NCBI RefSeq assembly: GCF_036053395.1
Contig: NZ_CP107942.1
Coordinates: 9,766,001 to 9,830,000 of the forward strand
Origin: Actinoplanes sp. NBC_00393
GTDB taxonomy: Bacteria > Actinomycetota > Actinomycetes > Mycobacteriales > Micromonosporaceae
DNA length: 64,000 nucleotides
Direction: 5' to 3'
This document shows, piece after piece, positions 6,994 through 15,704 of the stretch (the first letter of the stretch is position 1; each line of letters begins with the position of its first letter). The notes beneath the pieces are model-generated. The model saw only the letters and a program-made list of their open reading frames with translations. It made no database searches and was not told where the DNA came from. Both the position numbers and the translations under genes were made by a program.

Positions 6994-8829
6994 TTGAACA
7001 GCGGTGCACGCGCGGCCCGGGCATCGGTCGCGGCCCTGGCCGGGTTCCTGATCGTCGCGGGGCTGCAACTGGCGGCGGTGCTGCTGGTTCTCTGGATCGT
7101 GTTGTCGCTGCTGCCGAGCACGGTCGCGCTGCGCGCCGGTGTTCCGCTGAGCATCGCCACGTTCGGCGCGGCCGGGTACGCGACCTGGCGTGCCCTGCAC
7201 ACCCGATACCGGGTTCCGGCCGGGGTGGTGGTGACCCGCGACGATGCGCCGCGGCTCTGGGAACTGGTCGACAAGGCCGCCGCGGCGGCCGGGGTACGCC
7301 GTCCGGAGTCGGTGACCGTGGTGGCCGACGCGACCGTGGTGCTCGGTGAACGTACCCGGCTGCTCGGCCTGCTCGGTGGGCGCCGCGACCTCTATCTCGG
7401 GTTGCCGCTGCTGATGGCGTGGGACCCGGACCGGCTGCGTGCGGTGGTCGCGCACGAGCTGGCGCACTACTCGCCCAAGTCCAGCCGATGGGCGCCGATC
7501 GCGTACCGGGGCCGGGTCGCGGTGAGCCGGGTGGTGCCGCGGATCTCCCGGCGCAACCCGGCGGGGGCGGTGCTGCGGGCCTACGCCGGCTGGTACCGGC
7601 GGGTCGACGCGCCGTTCAGCCGGGAGCAGGAGCTGGCCGCCGACCGGATCGCCGCCGAGCACGCCGGGGTGGGGCCGGCTGTCGCGGCCCTGCGCGACCT
7701 GCCGGCCCTGGCCGGGATGCAGCGGTTGTTCCACGCCGAGTACGTCGGGCCGGGCTGGCAGGCCGGGCACGTCCCGGACGACATCTTCGGCGGGCTGCTG
7801 CGGGTGCTGGCCGCGCGGTCCGCGGACCTGACCCGGTTGCGTACGCGCGAACCCGAGCCGGTGGGGCCGTGGGACACGCATCCGCCGCTCGCGGACCGGC
7901 TGGCCGCGCTGACGCCGTCCGAACAGCCGTCGGAGGAGTCTCCCGAGGCCGCCGAGGAACTCGTTCCTGACCTGCCCGAACTCGGGCGGGCACTGCAGGC
8001 GGTGGCGTTCCCGCCCGGCGGCCGCGCGGTCGTCTCCTGGGACGAATTCCTCAGCCTGGCCCGGACCACCGAGATGGAGCGGGAGGCCCAGGCCACGCTG
8101 GCCACCATCTCCCGTGCGGTGGGCACCCCGGTGTCCGGTCCGGAACAGGTCCTCGAGCTCGCCGGCAACGGACGGCTGCGTGAGGCGGCCGGCACGATCT
8201 TTCCCGGCGGCACACCGGAAGAGACCACCGCGCGCATCGTCGACCTGCTCGGCCTGATGCTGGCCCTGGCTGCGCTGCGCAGCGGGATCGTCCGGTGGCG
8301 GCACAGCTGGACCGGCGCGGCCGAGGTGGTCGGGGTGGGCGGCGCCTATCTGAACCTCGCCGAGCTGGCGGTGGCCGCCGCCGACCCGGAGACCACGGCG
8401 GCGGTCCGGGAGTACCTGGAGAAGATCGGGGTCGATCTCGCCGCGCCCGCCGACGGCGCCGGGCCGGCCCGGGCGCAGGCGCTCGGTGGCCTGGTCAACC
8501 TCACCGCGGACGGCGAGCGTACCGATCTGCTGATCACTGATCTCGGTCTCCGCCTGCTGCCCGGCCTGCCTCGCGGCCGGACCGCCGAGGCGCGGCGGCG
8601 GCTCACCCGGATCGCCGGTGAGGGGATCCCGGCCGAGAACGCGGGCCGGTTCGTCCCGTTCGTCGACGTGGCCTCGGTCACCGAGCTGCCGGGACGGCGC
8701 CGCGGCTGGGTGATCGGCCTGCGCGACGGCGGCAGCCTGACCCTGCGCCCGGCCTTCGACACCGAGGAACTGCCCGGCGGCTGGTCTGCCTGGGACGACG
8801 CGGTCGCCTTCCTCGCCGGAACCCGCTGA
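6994..8829 (+). CDS. membrane-bound M48-family zinc metallopeptidase
   Basis: 611 aa if TTG 6994 is used, which follows GGGAGGAG at 6980-6986. An alternative is leaderless initiation at GTG 6973, seven bases after TACGCT. Two hydrophobic segments near the N-terminus (about residues 15-65) are followed by a peptidase domain with the zinc motif HELAHY and downstream EQELAADRIAAEHAG, the third-ligand Glu region of HtpX/Ste24-like M48 enzymes. The C-terminal half of about 250 aa is less conserved and contains no known domain that I recognise. It probably degrades or processes envelope proteins at the membrane. Divergent from the P450 gene. Confidence 0.88.
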   Translation: MNSGARAARASVAALAGFLIVAGLQLAAVLLVLWIVLSLLPSTVALRAGVPLSIATFGAAGYATWRALHTRYRVPAGVVVTRDDAPRLWELVDKAAAAAGVRRPESVTVVADATVVLGERTRLLGLLGGRRDLYLGLPLLMAWDPDRLRAVVAHELAHYSPKSSRWAPIAYRGRVAVSRVVPRISRRNPAGAVLRAYAGWYRRVDAPFSREQELAADRIAAEHAGVGPAVAALRDLPALAGMQRLFHAEYVGPGWQAGHVPDDIFGGLLRVLAARSADLTRLRTREPEPVGPWDTHPPLADRLAALTPSEQPSEESPEAAEELVPDLPELGRALQAVAFPPGGRAVVSWDEFLSLARTTEMEREAQATLATISRAVGTPVSGPEQVLELAGNGRLREAAGTIFPGGTPEETTARIVDLLGLMLALAALRSGIVRWRHSWTGAAEVVGVGGAYLNLAELAVAAADPETTAAVREYLEKIGVDLAAPADGAGPARAQALGGLVNLTADGERTDLLITDLGLRLLPGLPRGRTAEARRRLTRIAGEGIPAENAGRFVPFVDVASVTELPGRRRGWVIGLRDGGSLTLRPAFDTEELPGGWSAWDDAVAFLAGTR

Positions 8830-8990
8830 AGCGGACTAATCCGAAGTCTCATCCCCGACGGATGAGCAATCGCTACGTCACTTTGGGTCACAATAGCCTC
8901 AGCGATTGTTCGCTTCGTGGCCGCCGGAAATGGGTAGCAGGGGGTCGGGAGACGCGCGACGATCGTCTCGGAAGCGGGGGGAGGGCGCTC

Positions 8991-9449
8991 ATGGAACGGG
9001 GTCCGCTGGCGCTCTTCGGAGCCATTGTGGCGATCGGCGTCGGTCCCGCCCTGTGGCTCGGCGCCCAACTGGGCACGGTCGACCTCGCTCCGCCCGTGCA
9101 GCCGGCCACTGTCGGTGAGCAGCTTCCCGGCCCCGAATCACAGCTCGACCTCGACCTCGGTGGTGTCGGCGCGGGCGACCCGCAGGTCGATTCCGACCCG
9201 GTCACCGGGTACACGATCTCCCCGCTCAGCCCGCGGACCGTCGAGCCCACCACCGAGGCGCCGTTCACCCCGCCGGTCGAGGCCACCCGGGTGGTCCCGG
9301 TGAGCCCGTCGGTGTCGCCGTCGATCTCGTCTTCCGCGCCGGTCTCCGCCTCGCCGTCCGCAGACGACCCGGAGACCCCACCCACCGAGTCGACCGAGGA
9401 TCCGGACCCGTCCTGGCCGCCGGTCGAGGAGACGCCGCCGCAGCTCTGA
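8991..9449 (+). CDS. Pro/Ser/Thr-rich membrane-anchored hypothetical protein
   Basis: 152 aa starting at ATG 8991 behind GGGGGGAGG. One N-terminal hydrophobic segment (residues about 7-25, LALFGAIVAIGVGPALWLGA) acts as a signal anchor. The rest is an acidic, low-complexity tail rich in Pro, Ser, Thr, Asp and Glu with no recognised domain, probably extracytoplasmic. The frame is open upstream but lacks coding character there. No homologous family recognised; it ends before a terminator shared with the convergent gene. Confidence 0.65.
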   Translation: MERGPLALFGAIVAIGVGPALWLGAQLGTVDLAPPVQPATVGEQLPGPESQLDLDLGGVGAGDPQVDSDPVTGYTISPLSPRTVEPTTEAPFTPPVEATRVVPVSPSVSPSISSSAPVSASPSADDPETPPTESTEDPDPSWPPVEETPPQL

Positions 9450-9468
9450 CAGCGAAAGCTCTGACAGC

Positions 9469-9506
9469 AGAGAGGGAGGGAGGCCGCCCGGCTTCCCTCC
9501 CTCTCT
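9469..9506. terminator. bidirectional hairpin terminator
   Basis: A 13-bp perfect stem, AGAGAGGGAGGGA (9469-9481) with TCCCTCCCTCTCT (9494-9506), loop 12 nt. It lies between convergent genes ending at 9449 and 9515. Confidence 0.75.
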
Positions 9507-9514
9507 CGGTGCTT

Positions 9515-10522
9515 TCAGAGGCCCAGCAGCCGGTCCAGGATGTCCCGGTAGCTGCGCAGCTCCACCCGGAGCGCCTCGGTGTCGTCGGTGCCCTTGGCCA
9601 GCGAGCCGCGCTGGTCGCGCAGGGCCTTGGTGAGCTTGTCGACCGCCTCGTCCACCAGGCCGGCCGCCTCCCCGGTGGCGCCCTTCGGGTCGTCGACGAA
9701 ACGCAACTGCACGTCACGCCACCGCTCCCGCAGCGACTGGGTGTCAGCGGTCGGGAAGAAGGGTGCGGGGCCGGCCGTCGCCGCCGGCTTGGTGTCGGCC
9801 GGCGCGATCACCGCTGGTGTGGTCTCCGCCGGTGTGGTCTCCGCCGGCTTGTCGTCCTCGGCCCAGGCCTCGGCGATCTCTTCCCGGTCCGGGGTCCCGT
9901 CGTGATCCTTGTCGGTCTCGTGCCGGGCGTCCTCGGCCAGCTTCGGGTCGTCGAAGGTGCCCTTGTCCTCGAGCGCCAGATCGACTGCCGCGTCGTCGTC
10001 CTTGCGACTCGCGGCGCTGTCGGTGCGGTCGGTACGAACTGCGGCCGCCGCCGGGGTGTCGGTGTGGCCCACGGGCACGGCCGCGATGTCGTCGCCGGCG
10101 GCGCGGCTACCCAGCGGAACGGTCCGGTCGACATCATCCACCGCGTCGCTGGTCCGGTCGCGGGTCTCGTCGCGGGTGTCGTCGCTGTTCAGCGGGGCGG
10201 TCCGGTCGTCGGCCACGCCGGAGGCCGCGTCCGTGGTGCGGTCGGTGGCCCGGGAGGTGTCGTCGTACGGACCCGCCGCGGCCGACGCGGCGACCGCACC
10301 ACCCACAGTGGACGCGCCGAACGCGGTCGGCTGCGGAGCGGGCTCGTGTGCCGGCGGCCGGTCGGTGCTGTCGGCGGGCCCGTGCTGCCACGGCGAACCA
10401 GCCCGTTGCTGCGGCACCGAAACCGGGTCGGACTGAACCGTATCGGTCTGTCCGGCGTCGGTCCGGTCGTCGGGGTCCCGCTCGTCAGCGTTGTCCTTGG
10501 CCTCGTTGGAGAAGAAGCGCAT
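9515..10522 (-). CDS. Asp/Thr-rich protein with a C-terminal helical domain shared with its neighbour
   Basis: 335 aa. Residues 1 to about 250 are low-complexity, acidic and rich in Asp, Thr, Ala and Pro. The last 80 residues are ordered: RERWRDVQLRFVDDPKGAT, then an A-x-x-LVDEAVDKL segment and a final RSYRDILDRLLGL. This tail matches the soluble domain of the upstream gene product (EEVQIRFVDNPKEAVG ... HYRALFADLLGE). No transmembrane segment or known catalytic motif is visible. It lies 11 bases after the upstream gene and is probably cotranscribed. Function unknown. Confidence 0.75.
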   Translation of the reverse strand: MRFFSNEAKDNADERDPDDRTDAGQTDTVQSDPVSVPQQRAGSPWQHGPADSTDRPPAHEPAPQPTAFGASTVGGAVAASAAAGPYDDTSRATDRTTDAASGVADDRTAPLNSDDTRDETRDRTSDAVDDVDRTVPLGSRAAGDDIAAVPVGHTDTPAAAAVRTDRTDSAASRKDDDAAVDLALEDKGTFDDPKLAEDARHETDKDHDGTPDREEIAEAWAEDDKPAETTPAETTPAVIAPADTKPAATAGPAPFFPTADTQSLRERWRDVQLRFVDDPKGATGEAAGLVDEAVDKLTKALRDQRGSLAKGTDDTEALRVELRSYRDILDRLLGL

Positions 10523-10533
10523 CGTGGAACTCC

Positions 10534-11241
10534 TCAGCGGCTGGTGGCGTCCGGGCGCGAGCGCGTGACGCCGGGTTCGGTGGCGGTGTCCTCAGTGTCG
10601 TCCACGGGGCGGCGGGGCGCAGGAGCCGTGGTGCCCTCCGCGACCCGGTCGTCGGCGTCGGAGGCAGCGGCGGTGGGAGCGGCCGGCGAGGTCGGCCGGG
10701 TGTGCGCCACCGGGTCCTCACCGAGCAGGTCGGCGAAGAGCGCCCGGTAGTGGACCAGCGCCTGGCGCAGGTCCTCGGTCTCGGCCTCGTCGTTCTTGCT
10801 GCGCCGGCTGATGTCGTGCGCGGCGCGGTAGTGCTCGAGGGTGGCGGCGTGCTCCACGGAGAGGTTGGCGAGACGCTCGTCGTAGTCGCCGGTGGGGTAG
10901 CCGCGCTCGGCGATCAGCCGGGTGACCAGCTCGTCGGCGGTTCCGACCGCTTCCTTCGGGTTGTCCACGAAGCGGATCTGGACCTCTTCCCAGGCGGCGG
11001 CGTACTTCGACCGCGACTCCGGCGAGAGGGGCTTGAGTTCGAGTTGCGCGTGCCGTTTGGTGCGCTCGAGCAGCTCGCGCTCCGCGTCGGTGCGGCTGCC
11101 GGTGTCGGCGACCACCCGGTCGTACTCGGGGCCGAACCTCTGCTGAAGCTTCCGGCGCCGCGCGATCCGGACACCGATGGCGATCGCGACCAGTAACAGT
11201 AGGACGACAACGATCAGGATGATGGTGGCGGTGGCGGACAT
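10534..11241 (-). CDS. conserved membrane-anchored protein of unknown function
   Basis: 235 aa from ATG 11241, with GGAGG eight bases upstream. One N-terminal transmembrane helix (about residues 5-28) is followed by RRRKLQQRFGPEYDRVV and a long helical cytoplasmic domain (EEVQIRFVDNPKEAVGTADELVTRLIAERGYP ... LRQALVHYRALFADLLGE), then a disordered Pro/Ala/Asp-rich tail. The FGPEYDR and VDxPxxAV motifs are typical of an uncharacterised family widespread in actinobacteria. It shares its domain with the next gene and a 305-bp divergent promoter region with the conservon. Function unknown. Confidence 0.8.
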   Translation of the reverse strand: MSATATIILIVVVLLLLVAIAIGVRIARRRKLQQRFGPEYDRVVADTGSRTDAERELLERTKRHAQLELKPLSPESRSKYAAAWEEVQIRFVDNPKEAVGTADELVTRLIAERGYPTGDYDERLANLSVEHAATLEHYRAAHDISRRSKNDEAETEDLRQALVHYRALFADLLGEDPVAHTRPTSPAAPTAAASDADDRVAEGTTAPAPRRPVDDTEDTATEPGVTRSRPDATSR

Positions 11242-11546
11242 CAGGTTCCTCCTTCTTCCACAGGAGGTATTCCCACTTGATACCGGACGCCAATCCCCTC
11301 ACGCAGAGTCATCCCGGCCGGTGTGTCACATGGACGACCGTCTCACAAAAAGATCGGATGCCAATCTGCCAGGACAAACAGGATGGAAGCCCAGCATCCG
11401 ATACGGCACGGAGCTAGCTGAGACGGACGTCATTACGTATTCTTCCGGAGCGCATGAGTCGGGCGGGACGGCCGTCGCTTTCTGATCGCCCGTCGCGGCC
11501 GGCCAGGCGTTGATCGTTTCCTACCGAACCCCTCGGGCGGAGCCTG
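11242..11546. promoter_or_regulatory. shared divergent promoter region with a 9-bp inverted repeat
   Basis: No gene is visible in these 305 bases between the divergent membrane-protein gene and cvnA. It contains an inverted repeat, ATCGGATGC at 11353-11361 and GCATCCGAT at 11394-11402, separated by 32 bases, and an AT-richer stretch around 11425-11442. These could be regulatory sites for either side; no hexamers are clear enough to call. Confidence 0.4.
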
Positions 11547-14315
11547 ATGAGAAGTCACAACTGGTCGATCCGTTCGAAGATCATCGCGATGGTCGCGGTG
11601 CCGCTCACGGCACTGCTCTCGCTCTGGATCTTCGCAACGGTGGTGACTTCCGGCCCAGCCCTGAACCTGCTGGAGGCCCGCGAGGCCGTGCACCGCCTCG
11701 GCAACCCGGGGCTGCAATTGATCATGCAGATGCAGCGGGAGCGCCATTTCTCCGCCGCCTACCTCGCCGTTCGCACTTCGACGTTGAACGATTTGACTCA
11801 GCAGCGGGCGGCGACCGATCAGGCGATCGCCGACTTCCGTACGTCGGTCAACGCGGCCGATCTGAACGAGACCGTCCGTGCCGAGGTCGCCGAGGTGGAC
11901 GCCAAGATCAGCGCGCTGCCGCAGATCCGTGCCCGGATCGACGCCCGCGACATGGACGTGCTCGGCCAGATGGAGTACTTCAGCGGCGTGATCGACCTCG
12001 GCTTCGACGTCTCCCGGACGGCCGCGGTCTTCTTCAACGAGCGGGTCGACCGTGAGGTCCGCGGCGTGATCAGCGCCTTCCGCGGCCAGGAGTACCTGAG
12101 CCGCGCCGACGCGCTGATGGCCGCGGCTGCCGCGGCCGGCCGGATCGACAGCGTCTCGCGGACCGAGCTGATCGAGAGCCTCAGCACCTCGCGGTACCTG
12201 CTGGAGGCCGGGGTCAACGACATGCCGGTCTCGGTGCAGGGCGACTTCGCCGGCCTGCTGATGAGCCCGACCCTGCTCGAGCTGACCCGGATGCAGAGCC
12301 GGCTGATCGAGGACAGCTACATCGGCGGGCCGACGCCGATCTCGGGCGCCCAGTGGCAGCCCGTCTACGACAAGTCCACTCAGGATCTCACCGCTTTTCA
12401 GCTGCGCGCGGTCGAGCAGATCGCCGAGGACGCCACCCCGCTCGCCGCCAGCGTCCTGCTCTGGCTGGCGGTGGCCGGCCTGCTCGGACTGGCAGCCCTG
12501 GTCCTCTCGATCTTCGTCTCGGTCCGGTTCGGCCGCTCGATCGTCGGGCGCCTGATCCGGCTCCGGCGCGAGGCCCTGGAGATGGCGTCCGAGCGGCTGC
12601 CGTCGGTGGTCCGGCGGCTGCAGCGCGGCGAGGCCGTGGACGTCGAGGTGGAGACACCCCCGCTGGAGTACGGCCGGGACGAGATCGGCCAGCTCGGGCA
12701 CGCCTTCAACGACGTGCAGCGTACGGCCGTGCAGTCCGCGGTCGAGGAGGCGAACGTCCGGCGCGGCATCAACGAGGTGTTCCTCAACATCGCCCGGCGC
12801 AGCCAGACCCTGTTGCACCGGCAGCTCTCCCTGCTGGACAGGATGGAGCGACGGGAGACCGAGCCGCAGGAGCTCGAGGACCTCTACCGGGTCGACCACC
12901 TCGCCACCCGGATGCGGCGGCACGCCGAGGACCTGGTCATCCTCGCCGGCGCGGCACCGGGCCGCGGCTGGCGCAACCCGGTGCCGGTGATCGACGTGGT
13001 CCGCGGCGCGATCAGTGAGGTGGAGGACTACAAGCGGGTCGACATCCGCTCGGTGCACTCCTCGGCGCTGGTCGGCCGCGCGGTCGGCGACGTGATCCAC
13101 CTGCTCGCCGAGCTGATCGAGAACGCCGCGTCGTTCTCCCCGCCGCACACCCGGGTCCAGGTGGTCGGTCAGGTGCTGCCGAACGGGTACGCCCTGGAGA
13201 TCGAGGACCGCGGGCTCGGCATGGCCCCGGAGGCGATCGAGGAGTTCAACCGCCGGCTCGCCGAGCCACCGGACTTCGATCCCACCGACAGCGCGCGGCT
13301 CGGTCTGTTCGTCGTCGCCCAGCTGGCGAACCGGCACCAGATCCGGGTGTCGCTGCGGGTCTCCGGGTACGGCGGCATCACCGCCATCGTGCTGATCCCG
13401 GCCGACCTGGTCACCGCCGCGCCCGGACCGGTCATGCCGGCGGGCCTCGGCGGCACCCGGGACCGGGGTCTGAACAGCCCGATCCTCGGGACCGGCAGCG
13501 AGGACCCGGCACGGAACTCGCTGGCCGCGCTGCAGTGGCAGGGGAACGAGGAGCTTCGGCAGGTCACGGTGGCCGGGCGGCGTACCGGGAACGACGGGTC
13601 GACCGCGACCGACCTGGTGCCCGAGCCGGCCGCTTCGGGCCCGACCGGCCTGCACCGCGCCACCGGTGAGATCAGCGGCCCCTCGCCGAGCACGGTCGCG
13701 TCCGAGTTGAGCGCCGAGGGCCTGGTCCAGCGACGGCGGGTCCGCCGGGGAAGCGAGCCGCAGCCCCTCGAGGTCACCCCGACCCTGGAACGGTCCGGTG
13801 AACCGGTGCCGCTCGACGCGGTTCCGGCGCCACGGTCCGTGCCGCGCAACTCGGCGCCGGCCGTTCCGATCTCTCCGGCGCCCGACCTCGCGGACCTCGC
13901 CGAGGAGATGCCGGACCTCGCGGAGTTCGACGAGTCGTCGGACGGACTGCCACGGCGGGTCCGCCAGGCCAACCTGGCGCCGCAGCTGCGCAAGCCGGTC
14001 GTGCAGCCGGAGTCGAGCGCGCCGGCGCGCTCGCCCGAGCAGGTCCGTTCACTGATGAGCGCCCTGCAACTCGGTACGACCCGGGGCCGCGTCGACGCGT
14101 CCCGGGCGGCCACCGGCGACACGCCGGCGATCCCGGGCAACGGACACACCGCGGAGCCCGCCGGGGCAACGATCTCCGATGCGGCTACCGTCAGCTTCCC
14201 GGCCCTCGTCGATGTGGTGGCACGGGAGAACGCACCATCCGGAACCGATGCGGGCGCGCCCGGCGACCGCGCCGCTGGTTCCGACGAGAATCTCAGGCTG
14301 GAGAAGGACGCATAG
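11547..14315 (+). CDS. cvnA: conservon CvnA, sensor histidine-kinase-like protein
   Basis: 922 aa. TM1 is near residues 12-33 and is followed by a nitrate/nitrite-sensing-type extracellular domain (QRERHFSAAYLAVR), TM2 near 305-330, a HAMP region, and a GHKL ATPase with N box HLLAELIENAASFSPP and G box EDRGLGMAPEAIEEF. The C-terminal ~270 residues are disordered. No canonical phospho-acceptor HELRTP box is present, as usual in this family. In conservons such proteins act with CvnB-D as a membrane complex resembling eukaryotic GPCR/small-GTPase signalling, controlling development and antibiotic production in Streptomyces. Its TAG stop overlaps the GTG of cvnB by one base. Confidence 0.95.
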   Translation: MRSHNWSIRSKIIAMVAVPLTALLSLWIFATVVTSGPALNLLEAREAVHRLGNPGLQLIMQMQRERHFSAAYLAVRTSTLNDLTQQRAATDQAIADFRTSVNAADLNETVRAEVAEVDAKISALPQIRARIDARDMDVLGQMEYFSGVIDLGFDVSRTAAVFFNERVDREVRGVISAFRGQEYLSRADALMAAAAAAGRIDSVSRTELIESLSTSRYLLEAGVNDMPVSVQGDFAGLLMSPTLLELTRMQSRLIEDSYIGGPTPISGAQWQPVYDKSTQDLTAFQLRAVEQIAEDATPLAASVLLWLAVAGLLGLAALVLSIFVSVRFGRSIVGRLIRLRREALEMASERLPSVVRRLQRGEAVDVEVETPPLEYGRDEIGQLGHAFNDVQRTAVQSAVEEANVRRGINEVFLNIARRSQTLLHRQLSLLDRMERRETEPQELEDLYRVDHLATRMRRHAEDLVILAGAAPGRGWRNPVPVIDVVRGAISEVEDYKRVDIRSVHSSALVGRAVGDVIHLLAELIENAASFSPPHTRVQVVGQVLPNGYALEIEDRGLGMAPEAIEEFNRRLAEPPDFDPTDSARLGLFVVAQLANRHQIRVSLRVSGYGGITAIVLIPADLVTAAPGPVMPAGLGGTRDRGLNSPILGTGSEDPARNSLAALQWQGNEELRQVTVAGRRTGNDGSTATDLVPEPAASGPTGLHRATGEISGPSPSTVASELSAEGLVQRRRVRRGSEPQPLEVTPTLERSGEPVPLDAVPAPRSVPRNSAPAVPISPAPDLADLAEEMPDLAEFDESSDGLPRRVRQANLAPQLRKPVVQPESSAPARSPEQVRSLMSALQLGTTRGRVDASRAATGDTPAIPGNGHTAEPAGATISDAATVSFPALVDVVARENAPSGTDAGAPGDRAAGSDENLRLEKDA

Positions 14316-14734
14316 TGGCAACGACGAAGCAGAGCGCGAACCTCACCTGGCTCCTCGACGACCTGGTCGAACGGGTGCCAACCGCGCAGCAGGCGGTGGT
14401 CCTCTCGGCCGACGGGCTCATGCTGGGCTGTTCCGCGGCGATGAGCCGCGAGGACGCCGAACACCTGTCGGCCATGGCGGCCGGATTCCAGAGTCTGGCC
14501 AAGGGCGCGAGCCGGCACTTCCGGGCCGGTCAGGTACGCCAGACGGTGGTGGAGATGGAGGAGGCCTTCCTCTTCGTCACCGCCGCCGGGCAGGGCGCCT
14601 GTCTGGCCGTGCTCGCCTCCGCCGACGCCGACCTGGGCCTGATCGCCTACGAGATGGCGATGCTGGTCACCCGGGTGGGGCAGATCATGAGTGCGCCGGA
14701 GCGGACGGTCCTCGCACCGTCCGATGCCCTCTGA
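14315..14734 (+). CDS. cvnB: conservon CvnB, roadblock/LC7-domain protein
   Basis: 139 aa, starting at GTG 14315, which overlaps the cvnA stop. The sequence LTWLLDDLVERVPTAQQAVVLSADGLMLGCS and the later LGLIAYEMAMLVTRVG are characteristic of the bacterial roadblock/LC7 (MglB-like) fold. These proteins bind and regulate small GTPases; here the partner is CvnD. Gene order and tight coupling are those of every conservon. Confidence 0.95.
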   Translation: MATTKQSANLTWLLDDLVERVPTAQQAVVLSADGLMLGCSAAMSREDAEHLSAMAAGFQSLAKGASRHFRAGQVRQTVVEMEEAFLFVTAAGQGACLAVLASADADLGLIAYEMAMLVTRVGQIMSAPERTVLAPSDAL

Positions 14735-15110
14735 GCAGCCGGGTGTGACACACGACTGGCTGGACAACGACGCGGGGCCGGTGGTCCGCCCGTACGCGAT
14801 GACCCAGGGCCGGGTCGCCCCGTCCGACGGCGACTTCGACCTGGTCGCGTTCGTCGTGGCCACGGTTCCCGACATGCCGCTCGGTCCACAGCTGCAACCT
14901 GAGCACCACGCCATCGTGGCTGCCGCGTGGGAGCCGATCTCCGTGGTTGAATTGGCGTCCCAACTGGACCTCTCCATCGGCGTGGTCCGCGTGTTCCTCG
15001 GTGACCTACGCTCAGCGGGCCTCATCTCGCTGTACGAACCTCCGGCGGCCACGCAGCCGCACGACGTCGACGTACTCAAGGCGGTTGTCAATGGACTCCG
15101 TGCGCTCTGA
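14724..15110 (+). CDS. cvnC: conservon CvnC, DUF742 protein
   Basis: 128 aa from ATG 14724, overlapping the end of cvnB by 11 bases. The features VRPYAMTQGRV near the start, EPISVVELASQLDLSIGVVRVFLGDL (winged-helix-like) and GLISLYEP are diagnostic of DUF742. The family is always found between roadblock and GTPase genes in conservons; the molecular role is unsettled, possibly an adaptor with a helix-turn-helix fold. Confidence 0.95.
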   Translation: MPSEQPGVTHDWLDNDAGPVVRPYAMTQGRVAPSDGDFDLVAFVVATVPDMPLGPQLQPEHHAIVAAAWEPISVVELASQLDLSIGVVRVFLGDLRSAGLISLYEPPAATQPHDVDVLKAVVNGLRAL

Positions 15111-15690
15111 CCGCAACGGCGGCTCCTCGCGCATCCCCGTCGCGCTCAAGATTCTGATCGCCGGCGGGTTCGGCGCGGGCAAGACGACGATGGTCGGGTC
15201 GGTCAGCGAGATCCGGCCGCTGCAGACCGAGGAGATCCTCACCGGCGCCGAGGGCGCCGACGACGTCTCCGGCGTGGAGGGCAAGACCACCACGACGGTG
15301 ACCATGGACTTCGGGCGCATCACCATCACCGAGGACCTCCAGCTCTATCTGTTCGGCACGCCGGGCCAGGACCGGTTCTGGTTCCTCTGGGACGAGTTGT
15401 CGCAGGGCGCGCTCGGGGCCGTGGTGCTGGCCGACACCCGCCGGCTGGCCGACTGCTTCCCGTCGATCGACTACTTCGAGCAGCGCGGTACGCCGTTCGT
15501 CGTCGCGGTGAACTGCTTCGACACGCAGAACCGGTTCGCCCCGGAGGCGGTCGCCCGCGCCCTCGACCTGGACCCGGGTGTGCCGGTGGTGCTCTTCGAC
15601 GCCCGTGACCAGGTCGCGGCCCGCAACGTGCTGATCGAACTGGTCGAGTACGTGGCCCGTCGCCAGCTGACCTCCGCCGGGCGGCGCTGA
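15091..15690 (+). CDS. cvnD: conservon CvnD, Ras-like GTPase
   Basis: 199 aa from ATG 15091, inside the end of cvnC. P-loop GGFGAGKTT (residues 25-33), G2-like threonines in GKTTTTVTMDFG, G3 FGTPGQDRFWFLWDEL, and an NCFD in place of the usual NKxD specificity motif, as is common in the MglA/CvnD group. It should bind GTP and switch the CvnA-B-C complex. Last gene of the conservon; the next gene is convergent with a 14-base gap. Confidence 0.95.
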   Translation: MDSVRSDRNGGSSRIPVALKILIAGGFGAGKTTMVGSVSEIRPLQTEEILTGAEGADDVSGVEGKTTTTVTMDFGRITITEDLQLYLFGTPGQDRFWFLWDELSQGALGAVVLADTRRLADCFPSIDYFEQRGTPFVVAVNCFDTQNRFAPEAVARALDLDPGVPVVLFDARDQVAARNVLIELVEYVARRQLTSAGRR

Positions 15691-15704
15691 GCAGCGGGAA
15701 CGGC

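Noticed and set aside
5698..8304. An 868-aa reading frame on the minus strand
   Set aside because: Only the last 401 codons are the P450. The upstream part is antisense to the M48 peptidase gene and is low-complexity Arg/Gly/Pro sequence.
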